Source: Ralstonia sp. NFACC01
Lineage (GTDB): Bacteria > Pseudomonadota > Gammaproteobacteria > Burkholderiales > Burkholderiaceae
Length of the DNA stretch: 64,000 bases
Direction: 5' to 3'
Assembly (NCBI RefSeq): GCF_900115545.1
Contig: NZ_FOWV01000010.1
Span: forward strand, 62,001-126,000
Every line of letters begins with the position of its first letter. Position 1 is the stretch's first letter. The position numbers and the translations under genes are program-made. Under the pieces are notes generated by a model. The model made no database searches and was not told the DNA's origin. It saw nothing but the letters and a program-made list of their open reading frames with translations. Positions 11,126 through 22,133 of this stretch are shown one piece after another.

Positions 11126-11647
11126 TTATTTACTCCCACTGCCCTCGGCCGGCTTGGCTCCGCCGGCACTGCCATTTGCGCTGCCGGCACCGGCATCCGC
11201 AGCCTTGCTGTACAGGAACTGGCTGATCAGGTTTTCCAGCACCACCGCCGACTGGGTCATCGTGATCTTGCTGCCGCTGGCGAGCATGGCCGAGTCACCG
11301 CCCGGTTCAATACCGATGTATTGCTCACCCAGCAGACCCGAGGTCAGAACCTTGGCCGAACTGTCTTTCGGAAACTGATAGCGCTGATCCATGTCGAGCA
11401 CGGCGATTGCCTGGTAGCTCTTGTCGTCGAAGAGGATCTGCGACACACGGCCGACGACCACACCCGAACTCTTGACCGGGGCCCGCACCTTCAAGCCACC
11501 GATATTGTCGAAGGCCGCCTTCACCTGGTAAGTCTTGGCAAACGAGAACGAACTCATATTGCCCGCCTTGAGCGCCAGGAATAGCAGCGCAATGATGCCC
11601 ACCAGAACAAATAGGCCGACCCAGAAATCGAGGACGCTTTTACGCAT
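11126..11647 (-). CDS. mlaD: MlaD, MCE-domain substrate-binding subunit
   Basis: This 173-residue protein has one N-terminal membrane anchor (WVGLFVLVGIIALLFLALKAG) followed by a single MCE domain (about residues 37-115) with the GGLKVRAPVKSSGVVVG and LTSGLLGEQYIGIEPGG motifs. MlaD forms a hexameric hydrophobic channel on the periplasmic side of the MlaFEDB complex. The C-terminal 30 residues are Gly/Ala-rich and low complexity. It follows mlaE by 37 bp. Confidence 0.95.
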   Translation of the reverse strand: MRKSVLDFWVGLFVLVGIIALLFLALKAGNMSSFSFAKTYQVKAAFDNIGGLKVRAPVKSSGVVVGRVSQILFDDKSYQAIAVLDMDQRYQFPKDSSAKVLTSGLLGEQYIGIEPGGDSAMLASGSKITMTQSAVVLENLISQFLYSKAADAGAGSANGSAGGAKPAEGSGSK

Positions 11648-11684
11648 GATCTTTTCTCGTTGAACGCTAACGACAACCGGCGGC

Positions 11685-12452
11685 TCAGTTGAACATCAGT
11701 GCCGTGAGCACGAAATCCAGCGCCAGTACAGTGAGCGACGCGATCACCACCGTCCGGGTAGTCGCGCGCGAGACGCCTTCCGGCGTGGCCTTGGCCTCAT
11801 AGCCCTGATACAGCGCAATGAAGGTGACCGCCACACCAAACACGACACTCTTGATGACGCCGTTGAGCACGTCGTCCATGACATCCACGCCGGCCTGCAT
11901 CTGCGACCAGAACGCCCCAGGGTCCACGCCAATCAGCCCGACCCCGACGAAGTATCCGCCCAGAATACCGACCGCACTGAAAATCGCGGCCAGAAGCGGC
12001 ATGGCGATGAAACCGGCCCAGAAGCGCGGCGCCAGCACGCGGGCCAGCGGATCGACGGCCATCATTTCCATGGCGATCAGTTGCTCGCCGGCCTTCATCA
12101 AGCCAATCTCGGCCGTCAGCGAGGTACCGGCGCGACCGGCAAACAGCAGTGCCGTCACCACCGGCCCAAGCTCGCGCACCAGCGACAGCGCCACCAGCAG
12201 GCCCAGCGCCTGCTCGGAGCCGTATCGATTAAGCGTGTTGTATCCCTGCAAGCCAAGCACGAAGCCAACAAACAGCCCCGATACGGCAATGATGATGAAC
12301 GAATCATTGCCGACAAAGCGCAGTTGCTCGATCACCAGGCGCGGGCGGCGAAGCACATCGCCGGAAGCACCAATGAGCGAAATCAACGTGCGCGCGGCGT
12401 AGCCGAAGCGGCTGACCAGCACCAGAACAAAGCGGCCGATGGTAGAGATCAC
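11685..12452 (-). CDS. mlaE: MlaE, phospholipid ABC transporter permease
   Basis: This 255-residue membrane permease of the MlaE (YrbE) family has about five or six hydrophobic helices. Conserved motifs include VTALLFAGRAGTSLTAEIGLMKAGEQLIAMEMMAVDP in the coupling region, and the fold packs around MlaD. The start overlaps the mlaF stop by four bases (12449-12452), so ATPase and permease are translationally coupled. Confidence 0.96.
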   Translation of the reverse strand: MISTIGRFVLVLVSRFGYAARTLISLIGASGDVLRRPRLVIEQLRFVGNDSFIIIAVSGLFVGFVLGLQGYNTLNRYGSEQALGLLVALSLVRELGPVVTALLFAGRAGTSLTAEIGLMKAGEQLIAMEMMAVDPLARVLAPRFWAGFIAMPLLAAIFSAVGILGGYFVGVGLIGVDPGAFWSQMQAGVDVMDDVLNGVIKSVVFGVAVTFIALYQGYEAKATPEGVSRATTRTVVIASLTVLALDFVLTALMFN

Positions 12453-13336
12453 CGTGCGCCTCCGCTCTTGCCCAGACCGAAGTCATCGGCCAGGGGCGCC
12501 CCGGGATAGTGGAACGGCACAGGGCCGTCCGCCTCGCCACGCACGAACTGGCGCACAAACGGATCGGTCGACGCGGTGAGCTCAGCCGGCGTGCCCTGCG
12601 CGGCAATGCTACCGTTGGCGATGAAGTAGACGTAATCGGCGATGCGGAACGTCTCCTGCACGTCGTGCGAGACGATGATGCTGGTCGCGCCCAGCGCGTC
12701 GTTCAGCTTGCGGATGAGCGAGGCGGTCAGGCCCAGCGAGATCGGGTCCAGCCCGGCGAACGGCTCGTCGTAAAGGAGGAGCGACGGATCGAGCGCGATC
12801 GCCCGCGCCAATGCCACGCGCCGCGCCATACCGCCAGAAATCTCCGAGGGCATCAGGTCGCGCGCACCGCGCAGGCCGACGGCGTTGAGCTTCATCAGCA
12901 CCAGATCGCGGATAAGCAGTTCGGGCAGTTCGGTATGTTCGCGCAGTGGAAATGCCACATTGTCGAACACGGACAGATCGGTAAACAGCGCTCCGAACTG
13001 GAACAGCATGCCCATCTGCCGGCGCGCCGCGTACAGCTCTCGCTTGTCCATGGCGCCGATGTCCTGGCCTTGTACGCGCACTGTGCCGGCGGCAGCGGCC
13101 ACTTGGCCGCCAATCAAGCGCAGAATCGTCGTCTTGCCGCAGCCCGAGCCGCCCATGACGGCCACCACGCTGCCCCTGGGCACGCGCATGCACAGGCCGG
13201 ACAGAATGCGCCGCGCGCCTGGCTGATAGGCGAAATCGACCTGATCGAGTTCGACAACGGCGTTGGAAGGCTGGGTGGACACGGTGGAGATCGGTGCAGA
13301 GGGCTCGGCAGGTTGGCGGCTTTCATGCTGCCGCAT
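12449..13336 (-). CDS. mlaF: MlaF, phospholipid ABC transporter ATPase
   Basis: This 295-residue ATP-binding subunit powers Mla phospholipid transport. Walker A is GGSGCGKTTI, the ABC signature reads EISGGMARRVALARA, and Walker B is LLLYDEPFAGLDP. The N-terminus carries about 25 extra polar residues before the conserved VELDQVDFAYQ strand, so a later start is possible, but no better start codon was found. It is the first gene of the mla operon, with a TATAAT box about 60 bp upstream. Confidence 0.95.
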   Translation of the reverse strand: MRQHESRQPAEPSAPISTVSTQPSNAVVELDQVDFAYQPGARRILSGLCMRVPRGSVVAVMGGSGCGKTTILRLIGGQVAAAAGTVRVQGQDIGAMDKRELYAARRQMGMLFQFGALFTDLSVFDNVAFPLREHTELPELLIRDLVLMKLNAVGLRGARDLMPSEISGGMARRVALARAIALDPSLLLYDEPFAGLDPISLGLTASLIRKLNDALGATSIIVSHDVQETFRIADYVYFIANGSIAAQGTPAELTASTDPFVRQFVRGEADGPVPFHYPGAPLADDFGLGKSGGAR

Positions 13337-13392
13337 CTCGTTGTCTTGACTTCCGCGGGCTCGCCAACAAGGGCGGCTTCGCGCGGCCCGCC

Positions 13393-13423
13393 ATTATAGG
13401 TGGAAACCCGCGTAGCCCGTCAG
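13393..13423 (-). promoter_or_regulatory. Candidate sigma70 promoter of the mla operon
   Basis: On the minus strand a perfect TATAAT (13393-13398) is preceded, 19 bases away, by CTGACG (13418-13423), which matches 4 of 6 -35 positions. The spacing is longer than ideal. The site lies 57 bp upstream of mlaF and is the only good promoter-like sequence in the 215-bp gap before it. Confidence 0.45.
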
Positions 13424-13551
13424 TCACGCCTTGCTTACCGACAGTTAGTGTGGCTTGTTCGCCGCGCCGCGGGTTTTCGGGCCTTGCGGGTTGCTGAAAG
13501 TGGTGCGCTTGCGAAGCTGGGCTGGTGCGGCAGACCGGCAGCGGAAGTGGC

Positions 13552-14541
13552 CTATTCGCCGCTATCGAGACGTAGATCGGCCTGGCGAATCACCCCTTGC
13601 CAATGCGTGGCATCACGGCGCACGGCCTGGGCAAACGTGTCGGGGGCATCCCATTCCGGCTCGAAGCCGCCGGCACGCAACGTAGCGTGGACGTCACCCG
13701 AGGCGACGGCGCGGCGCAGTTCGGCCGCTGCGCGCATCGACAGGAGGCGGGGTGTGCGCGCCGGCATGAAAGTGCCGATCCAGGCGCTGCGATCGAATCC
13801 GGCGAGACCGCCTTCGCGCAGCGTCGGCACGGCGGGCGCGAAACGCGAGCGAGCCCCGCCCGTCACCCCGAGCAACCGTAGCTGGCCATTGGCCGCGGCG
13901 GCCGCCACGCTCGGATAGCAGGCGAAACACGCCGTCATGCGCCCCGCCAGGATCTGTTGCACGAGCCCCGCTTCACCGCGAACGGCCACATGCGGCGCAT
14001 GGAAAGCGTAGTCGCGCACAAACTGCTCGGCGACAAGGTGCGACCACGTGCCGACGATATCCGAGCCGCAATTGACCGTGACGGACTCGCCGCGCGCCTG
14101 TGCGAGCAGATCAGTGATGGAGTAGATCGGCAAGCGCGCATCCACGGCGAGAAACAGCGGCAGCGTGGCCACCATCGCCACCGGCTGAAAATCTCGCAGC
14201 GGGTCATACGACGCTGGTTCCAGCGCGGGCTGGGTGACGAACGTGGTCTGTTGAAGCAGTAACGTATGGCCATCGGACGGCGCACGGGCCACGGCCTCAC
14301 CGGCGGCCATGCCGTTGGCTGCGGGGCGATCTTCGACGCCCACCTCGCGGCCGACCTGCTGTTGCAATTGCGTCGCCAGTGCCCGGGCAAGTGCGTCAAA
14401 CGCGCTGCCTTCCGCCGCCGGCACGACCAGACGCAGCGGTTGCGAGGGATACCCTTGCAGCAATGCATGCGCGGGCGACGTCAGCATTGTCGGCAGCACA
14501 CCCAGCCACGCAAGCGCCCGCCGCCGCTGCGGGTCCGGCAT
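13552..14541 (-). CDS. Bug/TctC family extracytoplasmic solute receptor
   Basis: This protein of about 329 residues (from ATG 14541) is a Bordetella-type uptake gene (Bug) receptor, the periplasmic binding component class of tripartite tricarboxylate transporters. The N-terminus has a twin-arginine-containing hydrophobic signal (RRRALAWLGVLP...SPAHA), then YPSQPLRLVVPAAEGSAFDALAR, the typical first strand-helix of Bug proteins. No TctA or TctB membrane genes are adjacent, which is common for the many orphan Bug receptors of Burkholderiales. The ligand is unknown. Upstream in-frame starts at 14601 and 14619 exist but would bury the signal peptide. Confidence 0.87.
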   Translation of the reverse strand: MPDPQRRRALAWLGVLPTMLTSPAHALLQGYPSQPLRLVVPAAEGSAFDALARALATQLQQQVGREVGVEDRPAANGMAAGEAVARAPSDGHTLLLQQTTFVTQPALEPASYDPLRDFQPVAMVATLPLFLAVDARLPIYSITDLLAQARGESVTVNCGSDIVGTWSHLVAEQFVRDYAFHAPHVAVRGEAGLVQQILAGRMTACFACYPSVAAAAANGQLRLLGVTGGARSRFAPAVPTLREGGLAGFDRSAWIGTFMPARTPRLLSMRAAAELRRAVASGDVHATLRAGGFEPEWDAPDTFAQAVRRDATHWQGVIRQADLRLDSGE

Positions 14542-14721
14542 ATGCGGCACATCGGGCGCGTGGGTCAAATCTGCACGCACATTGCGGGCACGCGATTGCA
14601 TGAGGCAGGTTGGGATCACGGGGAGATCTCATTCTAGAAATCCGCCCGTCCGCCCTGCACTCATGTAAACCATGTCGACGTAAACCATGAGGCATGACGC
14701 GCGCGCCAAAACACGTGCGTC

Positions 14722-14751
14722 ACAAACAAAAAGGCCCGCCAAGGCGGGCCT
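14722..14751 (-). terminator. Rho-independent terminator after gltD
   Basis: A perfect 8-bp inverted repeat (GGCCCGCC, 2-base loop, GGCGGGCC; 14733-14750) is followed on the minus strand by a T-rich tract. It is placed 24 bp beyond the gltD stop and ends the gltBD unit. Confidence 0.85.
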
Positions 14752-14774
14752 GAGTCATCCGGTCAACCGCGTGG

Positions 14775-16238
14775 TCAGCGCGGCAGTTCCGAATGGCCCA
14801 TGAGAAACGCGTCGACCGAGCGGGCGGCTTGACGGCCTTCCCGGATGGCCCACACGACGAGCGACTGGCCGCGGCGTACATCACCGGCGGCGAAGACCTT
14901 CGGCACGTTGGTGGCGTAAGCGTTGTCGCCTTCGGTGGCGGCACGCGCGTTGTTGCGCGCATCCTTGGTCACGCCAAAGGCATCCAGCACGCCGCCGACC
15001 GGGTTGGTAAAGCCCATCGCAAGCAGCACGAGATCAGCCTTGAGCGTGAACTCGCTGCCTGCAACTTCGGCCATCTTGCCGTCCTTCCACTCCAGGCGCA
15101 CGGCGGTGAGGCCCGTCACCCGGCCGTTCTCGCCGATCAGCGCCTTGGTGGCGACCGACCAGTCGCGCTCGCAGCCTTCGTCATGCGACGACGACGTGCG
15201 CAGCTTGATCGGCCAGTACGGCCACACCAGCGGCTTGTTCTCTTCTTCGGGCGGACGCGGCAGCAGTTCGAACTGCGTGACCGACGCCGCGCCATGGCGG
15301 TTGGATGTGCCCACGCAGTCAGAGCCCGTATCACCACCGCCGATCACGATGACGTGCTTGCCATCTGCGCGGATCGGGTTCGGTGCATCGCCGGCCACTT
15401 CCTTGTTCTGCGGGATCAGGAATTCCAGCGCGTAATGCACGCCGTCCAGATCACGGCCCGGCACCGGCAGATCGCGCGGCACTTCCGAACCACCCGTCAG
15501 CACGACGGCGTCGAATTGCTTGAGGATGTCGTCGGCAGAGATCATCTCCCGCGCGTCGTTGGTGATGCCGGCCGGAACCGTCTTGTCGCCCACCATCACG
15601 CCGGTGCGGAACGTCACGCCCTCGGCTTCCATCTGCTGCATGCGGCGGTCGATCTGCGCCTTTTCCAGCTTGAAGTCGGGGATGCCGTAGCGCAGCAGGC
15701 CGCCAATGCGGTCGTTCTTTTCGAACAGCGTCACGTCGTGGCCAGCGCGTGCCAGTTGCTGCGCAGCGGCCATGCCAGCCGGGCCCGAGCCGACCACGGC
15801 CACAGTCTTGCCGGTCTTGTGCTTCGGCACTTGCGGTGCCACCCAGCCTTCTTCCCAAGCCTTGTCGATGATGGCGTGCTCGATCGACTTGATACCGACC
15901 GGCAGCTCGTTGATGCCCAGCGTGCACGCCGCTTCGCACGGTGCCGGGCAGATGCGGCCCGTGAACTCGGGGAAGTTGTTGGTCGAATGCAGCACCTCAA
16001 TCGCGGTCTTCCAGTCCTGGCGATACACCAGGTCATTGAAGTCCGGAATGATGTTGTTGACGGGGCAGCCGTTGTTGCAGAACGGAATGCCGCAGTCCAT
16101 GCAACGTGCGCCCTGGATCTTGGCTTCGTTGTCCGCCAGCGCGAACACGAACTCCTTGTAATGCTTCACGCGCGCTTCGGGCGCTTCGTATGCCTCGTTC
16201 TGGCGGGGAAATTCGAGAAAACCGGTCGCCTTGCCCAT
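14775..16238 (-). CDS. gltD: GltD, glutamate synthase small subunit
   Basis: This 487-residue NADPH-dependent GOGAT beta subunit passes electrons from NADPH through FAD and Fe-S clusters to GltB. The N-terminal cysteine clusters ([17 protein letters not shown] and [12 protein letters not shown]) bind [4Fe-4S]. [10 protein letters not shown] is the FAD Rossmann motif and GGGDTGSDC the NADPH motif. ATG at 16238 has a strong AGGAAGGA ribosome site. It lies 144 bp after gltB on the same strand. Confidence 0.97.
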   Translation of the reverse strand: MGKATGFLEFPRQNEAYEAPEARVKHYKEFVFALADNEAKIQGARCMDCGIPFCNNGCPVNNIIPDFNDLVYRQDWKTAIEVLHSTNNFPEFTGRICPAPCEAACTLGINELPVGIKSIEHAIIDKAWEEGWVAPQVPKHKTGKTVAVVGSGPAGMAAAQQLARAGHDVTLFEKNDRIGGLLRYGIPDFKLEKAQIDRRMQQMEAEGVTFRTGVMVGDKTVPAGITNDAREMISADDILKQFDAVVLTGGSEVPRDLPVPGRDLDGVHYALEFLIPQNKEVAGDAPNPIRADGKHVIVIGGGDTGSDCVGTSNRHGAASVTQFELLPRPPEEENKPLVWPYWPIKLRTSSSHDEGCERDWSVATKALIGENGRVTGLTAVRLEWKDGKMAEVAGSEFTLKADLVLLAMGFTNPVGGVLDAFGVTKDARNNARAATEGDNAYATNVPKVFAAGDVRRGQSLVVWAIREGRQAARSVDAFLMGHSELPR

Positions 16239-16382
16239 GGTGTCCTTCCTGACCCGATGCTGCTCTGCCGGCACAGTCGTGCTGAGCAGGCAGTCGGGCC
16301 TGTCTTGTGAGGTTGCGTTGTATTCAGTGGCGGCGGGAGCCGATCATCGATCGACAACCCGCCAAGTCGCTTGGAATCAGGT

Positions 16383-19300
16383 TCAGGCGGCGATCTGTTC
16401 GCGGCCCGCTTCCTGTTCGCGCTCGTACATCTCGGTCAGTGCACGCTTGTACTCGGTCGGGAAGACCTTGACGAAGCGACGGCGCGCGTTGTTCCAGTCG
16501 GCCAGCAGTTCCTTGGCACGCTCGGAGCCGGTGTAGCGGAAGTGCTTTTCCACCAGCGCCTTGAGCAGTTGCTCGTCGAGCACGCGCTCGCCGTTCACCT
16601 TGTGCCAGGTCGACGGGGTATGCGCCTTCTCCTGGTCTGCTGCCGACAGCACGGATTCCAGTGCGACCTGCGCCGTGTTGCAGCGCTTGTCGAACAGGCC
16701 GTCTTCGTCATAGACGTAGGCAACGCCGCCCGACATGCCTGCCGCGAAGTTGCGGCCGGTGGTACCCAACACGACGACGGTGCCTCCGGTCATGTATTCG
16801 CAGCCGTGGTCGCCCGTGCCTTCCACCACCGTGGTGGCGCCGGAGTTGCGCACCGCAAAGCGCTCGCCGGCCACGCCGTTGAAGAACGCCTCACCAGCCA
16901 GCGCGCCGTACAGCACAGTATTGCCGACGATGATGTTGTTGGTCGGCTCACCGCGGAACTCATGCGGCGGGCGCACGATCACGCGACCGCCCGACAGGCC
17001 CTTGCCCACGTAGTCGTTGCCGTCGCCCACCAGGTCCAGTGTCACGCCGTGTGCCAGGAACGCACCGAACGACTGGCCAGCCGTGCCCTGCATCTGCACG
17101 TGGATCGAGTCATCGGGCAGACCTTCGTGGCCGTAGCGCTTGGCCACTTCACCCGACAGCATCGCGCCCACGGTGCGGTTGACGTTGCGCACCGGCTGGA
17201 TGAACGACACGCGCTCGCCCTTTTCCAGCGCAGCCTTGGCCTTCTCGATGAGCTGGTGATCCAGTGCGCGATCAAGACCATGGTCTTGCACGTCGACCTG
17301 ATAACACGGCTCGCCTTCCTTCTTGGCCGGCTGATAGAAGATGCGCGCGAAGTCCAGACCGCGGGCCTTCCAGTGTTCGATGCCGGACTTCGTGTCGAGC
17401 AGATCCGCGCGACCAATCAGTTCGTTGAAGGTGCGGATGCCGAGCTGCGCCATGATTTCGCGCACTTCTTCGGCCACGAAGAAGAAGTAGTTCACCACAT
17501 GCTCGGGCTTGCCCGAGAACTTCTTGCGCAGCACCGGATCCTGCGTCGCCACACCCACCGGGCAGGTGTTCAGGTGGCACTTGCGCATCATGATGCAGCC
17601 TTCGACCACCAGCGGTGCGGTGGCGAAGCCAAACTCGTCTGCACCCAGCAGCGCGCCGATCACGACGTCACGGCCGGTCTTCATCTGGCCGTCGGCCTGC
17701 ACGCGGATGCGGTTGCGCAAGCCGTTGAGCATCAGCGTCTGCTGCGTTTCGGCCAGACCCAGCTCCCACGGCGTGCCGGCATGCTTGATCGACGACCACG
17801 GCGAAGCGCCGGTGCCGCCGTCGTGGCCCGCGATCACCACGTGATCGGCCTTGGCCTTGGCAACACCTGCGGCCACCGTGCCCACGCCCACTTCCGACAC
17901 AAGCTTGACCGAAACGTCCGAACGCGGGTTCACGTTCTTCAGGTCGTGGATGAGCTGTGCCAGATCTTCGATCGAGTAAATGTCGTGGTGCGGCGGCGGC
18001 GAGATCAGGCCCACGCCCGGCACCGCATAACGCAGCTTGCCGATGTAATCCGTGACCTTGTGGCCAGGCAGCTGACCGCCTTCGCCAGGCTTGGCGCCCT
18101 GCGCCATCTTGATCTGGATCTGATCAGCCGAAGCCAGATACTCAGCCGTCACGCCGAAACGACCCGACGCCACCTGCTTGATCTTCGAACGCAGCGAATC
18201 GCCCTCTTGCAGTTCCAGATCGCGCTCGACCACTTCGCGGCCGATCACGTCCGACAGCTTCGTGCCCTGCTTGATGGGAATGCCGCGCAGTTCGTTGCGG
18301 TAACGGCGCTCGTCTTCACCGCCTTCGCCTGTGTTCGACTTGCCGCCGATACGGTTCATCGCCACGGCCAGCGTGGTGTGCGCTTCGGTTGAGATCGAAC
18401 CCAGCGACATGGCGCCGGTTGCAAAGCGCTTGACGATCTCCTTGGCCGGTTCGACTTCTTCCAGCGGAATCGCGCGTGCCGGGTCAACCTTGAACTCGAA
18501 CAGACCGCGCAGCGTCATGTGGCGCTTGCTCTGATCGTTGATCAGGTTCGCGTATTCCTTGTACGTCTGGTACGAATTCGCGCGCGTCGCGTGCTGCAGC
18601 TTGGCGATCGAATCCGGGGTCCACATGTGCTCTTCGCCGCGGACGCGGTAGGCGTATTCGCCACCGGCATCCAGCATGTTCGCCAGCACCGGCGCATCGC
18701 CAAAGGCGTCACGGTGCAAGCGCAGCGCCTCTTCAGCCACCTCGAAGATGCCGATGCCGCCGACGTTAGATGCGGTGCCGTGGAAGTACTTGTCGACTAG
18801 TTCACGTGACAGGCCGATCGCTTCGAAGATCTGCGCGCCCGTGTACGACATGTACGTCGAAATGCCCATCTTGGACATCACCTTGTGCAGGCCCTTGCCG
18901 ATCGCCTTGGTGAAGTTGTAGATGGCTTTTTCGGCGGTCAGGCCCAGACCCGGCGCCAATTCGGCGAGCGTCTCCATCGCTAGGTACGGGTGCACGGCTT
19001 CTGCGCCATAGCCGGCCAGCAGCGCGAAGTGGTGCACTTCGCGGGCCGAACCCGTTTCGACGACCAGACCCGTGCTTGTGCGCAGGCCCTTCTCCACCAG
19101 GTGATGGTGGATGGCGGACGTAGCCAGCAGCGCCGGAATGGCAGCCTGCTTCTCGTCGACCGCGCGGTCGGACACGATCAGGATGTTGTAGCCCGACTTG
19201 ACCGCATCGACGGCCTCGGCGCACAGCGACGCCAGGCGCGCCTCGATGCCTTCCTTGCCCCACGCCACCGGATAGCAGATGTCCAGCTCATAAGACATGA

Positions 19301-21095
19301 ACTTGCCGCCGGTGTAGTGCTCGATGTTGCGGATCTTCGCCATGTCCTTGAAGTCCAGCACGGGCTGGCTCACTTCAAGACGCATCGGCGGGTTGATGTT
19401 GTTCAGCTCAAGCAGGTTCGGCTTCGGCCCGATGAACGAGACGAGCGACATCACCACGTTTTCGCGGATCGGGTCGATCGGCGGGTTCGTGACCTGCGCG
19501 AACAGTTGCTTGAAGTAGTTGTAAAGCGTCTTGTTCTTGGACGACAGCACGGCCAGCGGGCTGTCGTTACCCATGGAGCCCGCGGCTTCTTCGCCGTTGG
19601 CAGCCATCGGGGTCATCAGGAACTTGACGTCTTCCTGCGTATAGGCGAAGGCCTGCTGGCGATCCAGCAGCTTGGCGGCCGGCTTGGTCTCGGCGGCCAC
19701 GTCTTCGGGCTTCGCGTCCAGCTCGTCGAGCTTGATGCGCACGGCATCGATCCAGCTCTTGTACGGCTTGGCGTTGGCCAGGTTGTCCTTGAGTTCCTTG
19801 TCGTCGATGATGCGGCCCTGCTCCATGTCGATCAGGAACATCTTGCCCGGCTGCAGACGCCACTTCTTGACGATGCGCGACTCGGGAATCGGCAGCACGC
19901 CGGCTTCCGAGGCCATCACGACCATGTCGTCGTCGGTCACGTAGTAGCGCGCCGGACGCAGGCCGTTACGGTCGAGCGTCGCGCCGATCTGGCGGCCGTC
20001 GGTAAAGCAGATGGCGGCAGGGCCGTCCCACGGCTCCATCATCGCAGCGTGGTATTCGTAGAATGCGCGGCGATTGTCATCCATCAGCGTGTGCTGTTCC
20101 CACGCTTCCGGAATCATCATCATCATCGCCTGGGCCAACGGGTAGCCGGCCATCGTCAGCAGTTCGAGGCAGTTGTCGAACGATGCGGTATCCGACTGGC
20201 CCGGATAGATCAGCGGCCACAGCTTGGGCAGATCATCGCCCAGCACCGGCGACGAGATGCCGCCCGTACGCGCATTGATCCAGTTGACGTTGCCCTTGAC
20301 GGTGTTGATTTCGCCGTTGTGCGCAACCATGCGGTACGGGTGCGCCAGTTCCCAGGCCGGGAACGTGTTGGTCGAAAAACGCTGGTGCACCAGCGCCAGC
20401 GCCGACACCGTGCGCGGGTCTGCCAGGTCCTGGTAATAGCGGCCCACCTGCTCGCACAAGAGCAGGCCCTTGTAGACGATCGTGCGCGCCGACATCGACG
20501 GCACGAAGTATTCCTTGCCGTGCTTGAGCTTGAGTGCCTGGATCGCGTGGCTGGCGGTCTTGCGGATCACGTACAGCTTCCGCTCCAGCGCGTCAGTGGT
20601 CATGATGTCGCGGCCACGCCCGATGAAGATCTGGCGGATCACCGGCTCGGTCTTCTGCACCGTCGGCGACATCGGCATGGTCTTGTCGACCGGCACGTCG
20701 CGCCAGCCCAGCACGACCTGGCCTTCCAGACGCACGGTGCGCTCGAGTTCCTGTTCGCAGGCCAAGCGCGACGCGTGTTCCTTCGGCAGGAAGATCATGC
20801 CGACACCATATTCGCCGGCCGGCGGCAGATTGATGCCCTGCTTCGCCATCTCTTCACGGAAGAACTGGTCGGGAATCTGCAGCAGGATGCCCGCGCCGTC
20901 GCCCATCAGCGGGTCAGCACCGACGGCGCCTCGGTGGTCGAGGTTGTGCAGGATACGCAGGCCCTGCTGGACGATCTCGTGGCTCTTCTTGCCCTTGATG
21001 TGAGCGACGAAGCCGACGCCGCAAGCGTCGTGTTCATTGGTCGGGTCGTACAGACCCTGGGCCGACGGCGCGGCGGGGAAGGAATGTTGTTCCAC
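16383..21095 (-). CDS. gltB: GltB, glutamate synthase large subunit
   Basis: This 1570-residue GOGAT alpha subunit converts glutamine plus 2-oxoglutarate to two glutamates. GTG at 21095 with GGAAGA five bases upstream gives a 24-residue propeptide before the Ntn nucleophile Cys25 (EHDACGVGF), which must become the N-terminus. Domains in order are: glutaminase (about 25-440); central; FMN/synthase (about 850-1270), with the 3Fe-4S cysteines in [15 protein letters not shown]; and a C-terminal beta-helix rich in GGxxxV repeats. Length is slightly above the E. coli enzyme. Long antisense open frames here are codon-bias shadows. Confidence 0.97.
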   Translation of the reverse strand: MEQHSFPAAPSAQGLYDPTNEHDACGVGFVAHIKGKKSHEIVQQGLRILHNLDHRGAVGADPLMGDGAGILLQIPDQFFREEMAKQGINLPPAGEYGVGMIFLPKEHASRLACEQELERTVRLEGQVVLGWRDVPVDKTMPMSPTVQKTEPVIRQIFIGRGRDIMTTDALERKLYVIRKTASHAIQALKLKHGKEYFVPSMSARTIVYKGLLLCEQVGRYYQDLADPRTVSALALVHQRFSTNTFPAWELAHPYRMVAHNGEINTVKGNVNWINARTGGISSPVLGDDLPKLWPLIYPGQSDTASFDNCLELLTMAGYPLAQAMMMMIPEAWEQHTLMDDNRRAFYEYHAAMMEPWDGPAAICFTDGRQIGATLDRNGLRPARYYVTDDDMVVMASEAGVLPIPESRIVKKWRLQPGKMFLIDMEQGRIIDDKELKDNLANAKPYKSWIDAVRIKLDELDAKPEDVAAETKPAAKLLDRQQAFAYTQEDVKFLMTPMAANGEEAAGSMGNDSPLAVLSSKNKTLYNYFKQLFAQVTNPPIDPIRENVVMSLVSFIGPKPNLLELNNINPPMRLEVSQPVLDFKDMAKIRNIEHYTGGKFMSYELDICYPVAWGKEGIEARLASLCAEAVDAVKSGYNILIVSDRAVDEKQAAIPALLATSAIHHHLVEKGLRTSTGLVVETGSAREVHHFALLAGYGAEAVHPYLAMETLAELAPGLGLTAEKAIYNFTKAIGKGLHKVMSKMGISTYMSYTGAQIFEAIGLSRELVDKYFHGTASNVGGIGIFEVAEEALRLHRDAFGDAPVLANMLDAGGEYAYRVRGEEHMWTPDSIAKLQHATRANSYQTYKEYANLINDQSKRHMTLRGLFEFKVDPARAIPLEEVEPAKEIVKRFATGAMSLGSISTEAHTTLAVAMNRIGGKSNTGEGGEDERRYRNELRGIPIKQGTKLSDVIGREVVERDLELQEGDSLRSKIKQVASGRFGVTAEYLASADQIQIKMAQGAKPGEGGQLPGHKVTDYIGKLRYAVPGVGLISPPPHHDIYSIEDLAQLIHDLKNVNPRSDVSVKLVSEVGVGTVAAGVAKAKADHVVIAGHDGGTGASPWSSIKHAGTPWELGLAETQQTLMLNGLRNRIRVQADGQMKTGRDVVIGALLGADEFGFATAPLVVEGCIMMRKCHLNTCPVGVATQDPVLRKKFSGKPEHVVNYFFFVAEEVREIMAQLGIRTFNELIGRADLLDTKSGIEHWKARGLDFARIFYQPAKKEGEPCYQVDVQDHGLDRALDHQLIEKAKAALEKGERVSFIQPVRNVNRTVGAMLSGEVAKRYGHEGLPDDSIHVQMQGTAGQSFGAFLAHGVTLDLVGDGNDYVGKGLSGGRVIVRPPHEFRGEPTNNIIVGNTVLYGALAGEAFFNGVAGERFAVRNSGATTVVEGTGDHGCEYMTGGTVVVLGTTGRNFAAGMSGGVAYVYDEDGLFDKRCNTAQVALESVLSAADQEKAHTPSTWHKVNGERVLDEQLLKALVEKHFRYTGSERAKELLADWNNARRRFVKVFPTEYKRALTEMYEREQEAGREQIAA

Positions 21096-21246
21096 GGCGA
21101 TCTTCCGATGTTGTGGGCACAGCGCGCCGCAGAAAGCCCTCGCGATCGTGCGAATGCGGTGGCAGACAGGCAATGGCGCGCCGCACCATGAATGCGGGGT
21201 GAAATGAATATAAAAGAGTGGCCCGTAACAGGCAAAAGTTTTTAAA

Positions 21247-21255
21247 TGGGGTCAG
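21247..21255. repeat. TGGGGTCAG motif outside the RAYT-like element
   Basis: TGGGGTCAGAGTTAATTAATAA lies 42 bp outside the left TGGGGACAG end of the element. It is a one-base variant of the same motif in the same orientation, in an AT-rich patch that contrasts with the GC-rich surroundings. It may be a second, outer end or the remnant of an earlier insertion. Confidence 0.5.
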
Positions 21256-21296
21256 AGTTAATTAATAAATGCACGACAACAGTGCGGGTTTACTAA

Positions 21297-21305
21297 TGGG
21301 GACAG
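21297..21305. repeat. Left inverted end TGGGGACAG
   Basis: This nine-base core is inverted relative to 22134-22142. The match extends imperfectly into the flanking AT-rich bases (AATGGGGACAGATT versus ATTGGGGACAGGTT). Confidence 0.6.
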
Positions 21306-21357
21306 ATTAAATTCGACCGCAATTGCTGCGACTGAGCGTGACGGCTCCACTACCTCG

Positions 21358-22083
21358 CTATTCGGTGCGCGCGCTGTCCTCCGCTCCCACTTCTGCGAGT
21401 TGGCGGGGCGGTCGCCCCTTGGGCAATGGCGCAACGCGACGGCCGCCGGCGCGTGCCAGCGTCGCGAGAAACGCCTCGTTTCCGAGCGGCCAGCCGCTGT
21501 GCACATGCTGACGAATCTGCGCCAGCTGGTCTGAACCCAAACCTTCGTGCCACAACGTTCGATAGCGAGATTGGCGCTCGAAAGGCGTATTGCCAAGCCG
21601 CCAATAACAATAGTGGTCACTCACCCACGGAATGGATTGGATTCCCACATGATGGCGATATGTGCTCCATCGGTCGTCTTCCGGCGTGCTGACGAGACCC
21701 GCGCGCACGGCGTTGGATTCCACATACAACAGCATCGGCAAGACCCACTCAGCCGGGTCCAGCACGGTTGAGCGGAAACGCCCTTCCCACAGCGTTCCAC
21801 TGCGATCAGCGGCGGCGTTGAAGTACCGCGTATAGCGCCGTCCGACCGCCTGCAGCGTGCGCGAAAGGCTGTCCGCCACCTTGGGCGTCCCCACCAGATG
21901 AACGTGATTCGGCATCAGCGAGAAGCCATGGACGGCGAAGTCGTGCTCGCGCGCGGCCATGCGCAACGTGTCGAGATAGAACGCGTAGTCGTCGTCGCCG
22001 CGAAAAACGATCTGCCGGTTGTTGCCGCGCTGCAACACGTGCACAGGAATATCCGTAGGACTGAGGCGAGGCAGGCGGGCCAT
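21358..22083 (-). CDS. REP-associated tyrosine transposase (Y1_Tnp family)
   Basis: This 241-residue HUH-type Y1 transposase starts MARLPRLSPTDIPVHVLQRGNN, the hallmark N-terminus of the RAYT/IS200-like group. The HUH motif is in GFSLMPNHVHLVG (about residues 65-77). The likely catalytic Tyr follows in RRYTRYFN, and the conserved GTLWEGRFRS and YVESNAVRAGL blocks come after. Such proteins nick and join single-stranded DNA at REP-like palindromes. The gene appears full length, with no frameshift. The in-frame extension upstream to 22143 crosses the element's end motif and is rejected. Confidence 0.92.
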   Translation of the reverse strand: MARLPRLSPTDIPVHVLQRGNNRQIVFRGDDDYAFYLDTLRMAAREHDFAVHGFSLMPNHVHLVGTPKVADSLSRTLQAVGRRYTRYFNAAADRSGTLWEGRFRSTVLDPAEWVLPMLLYVESNAVRAGLVSTPEDDRWSTYRHHVGIQSIPWVSDHYCYWRLGNTPFERQSRYRTLWHEGLGSDQLAQIRQHVHSGWPLGNEAFLATLARAGGRRVAPLPKGRPPRQLAEVGAEDSARTE

Positions 22084-22133
22084 GGAACAGACAGGGCAGC
22101 GAAAAGCGCCATCGTAGCCTGAACCCGGCGAAC

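Noticed and set aside
16371-21191. Two long plus-strand open frames (673 and 733 codons) antisense to gltB
   Set aside because: They have His/Arg/Gln-rich, low-information translations with no recognisable domain. They arise from GC-rich third-position bias opposite a strongly conserved gene.
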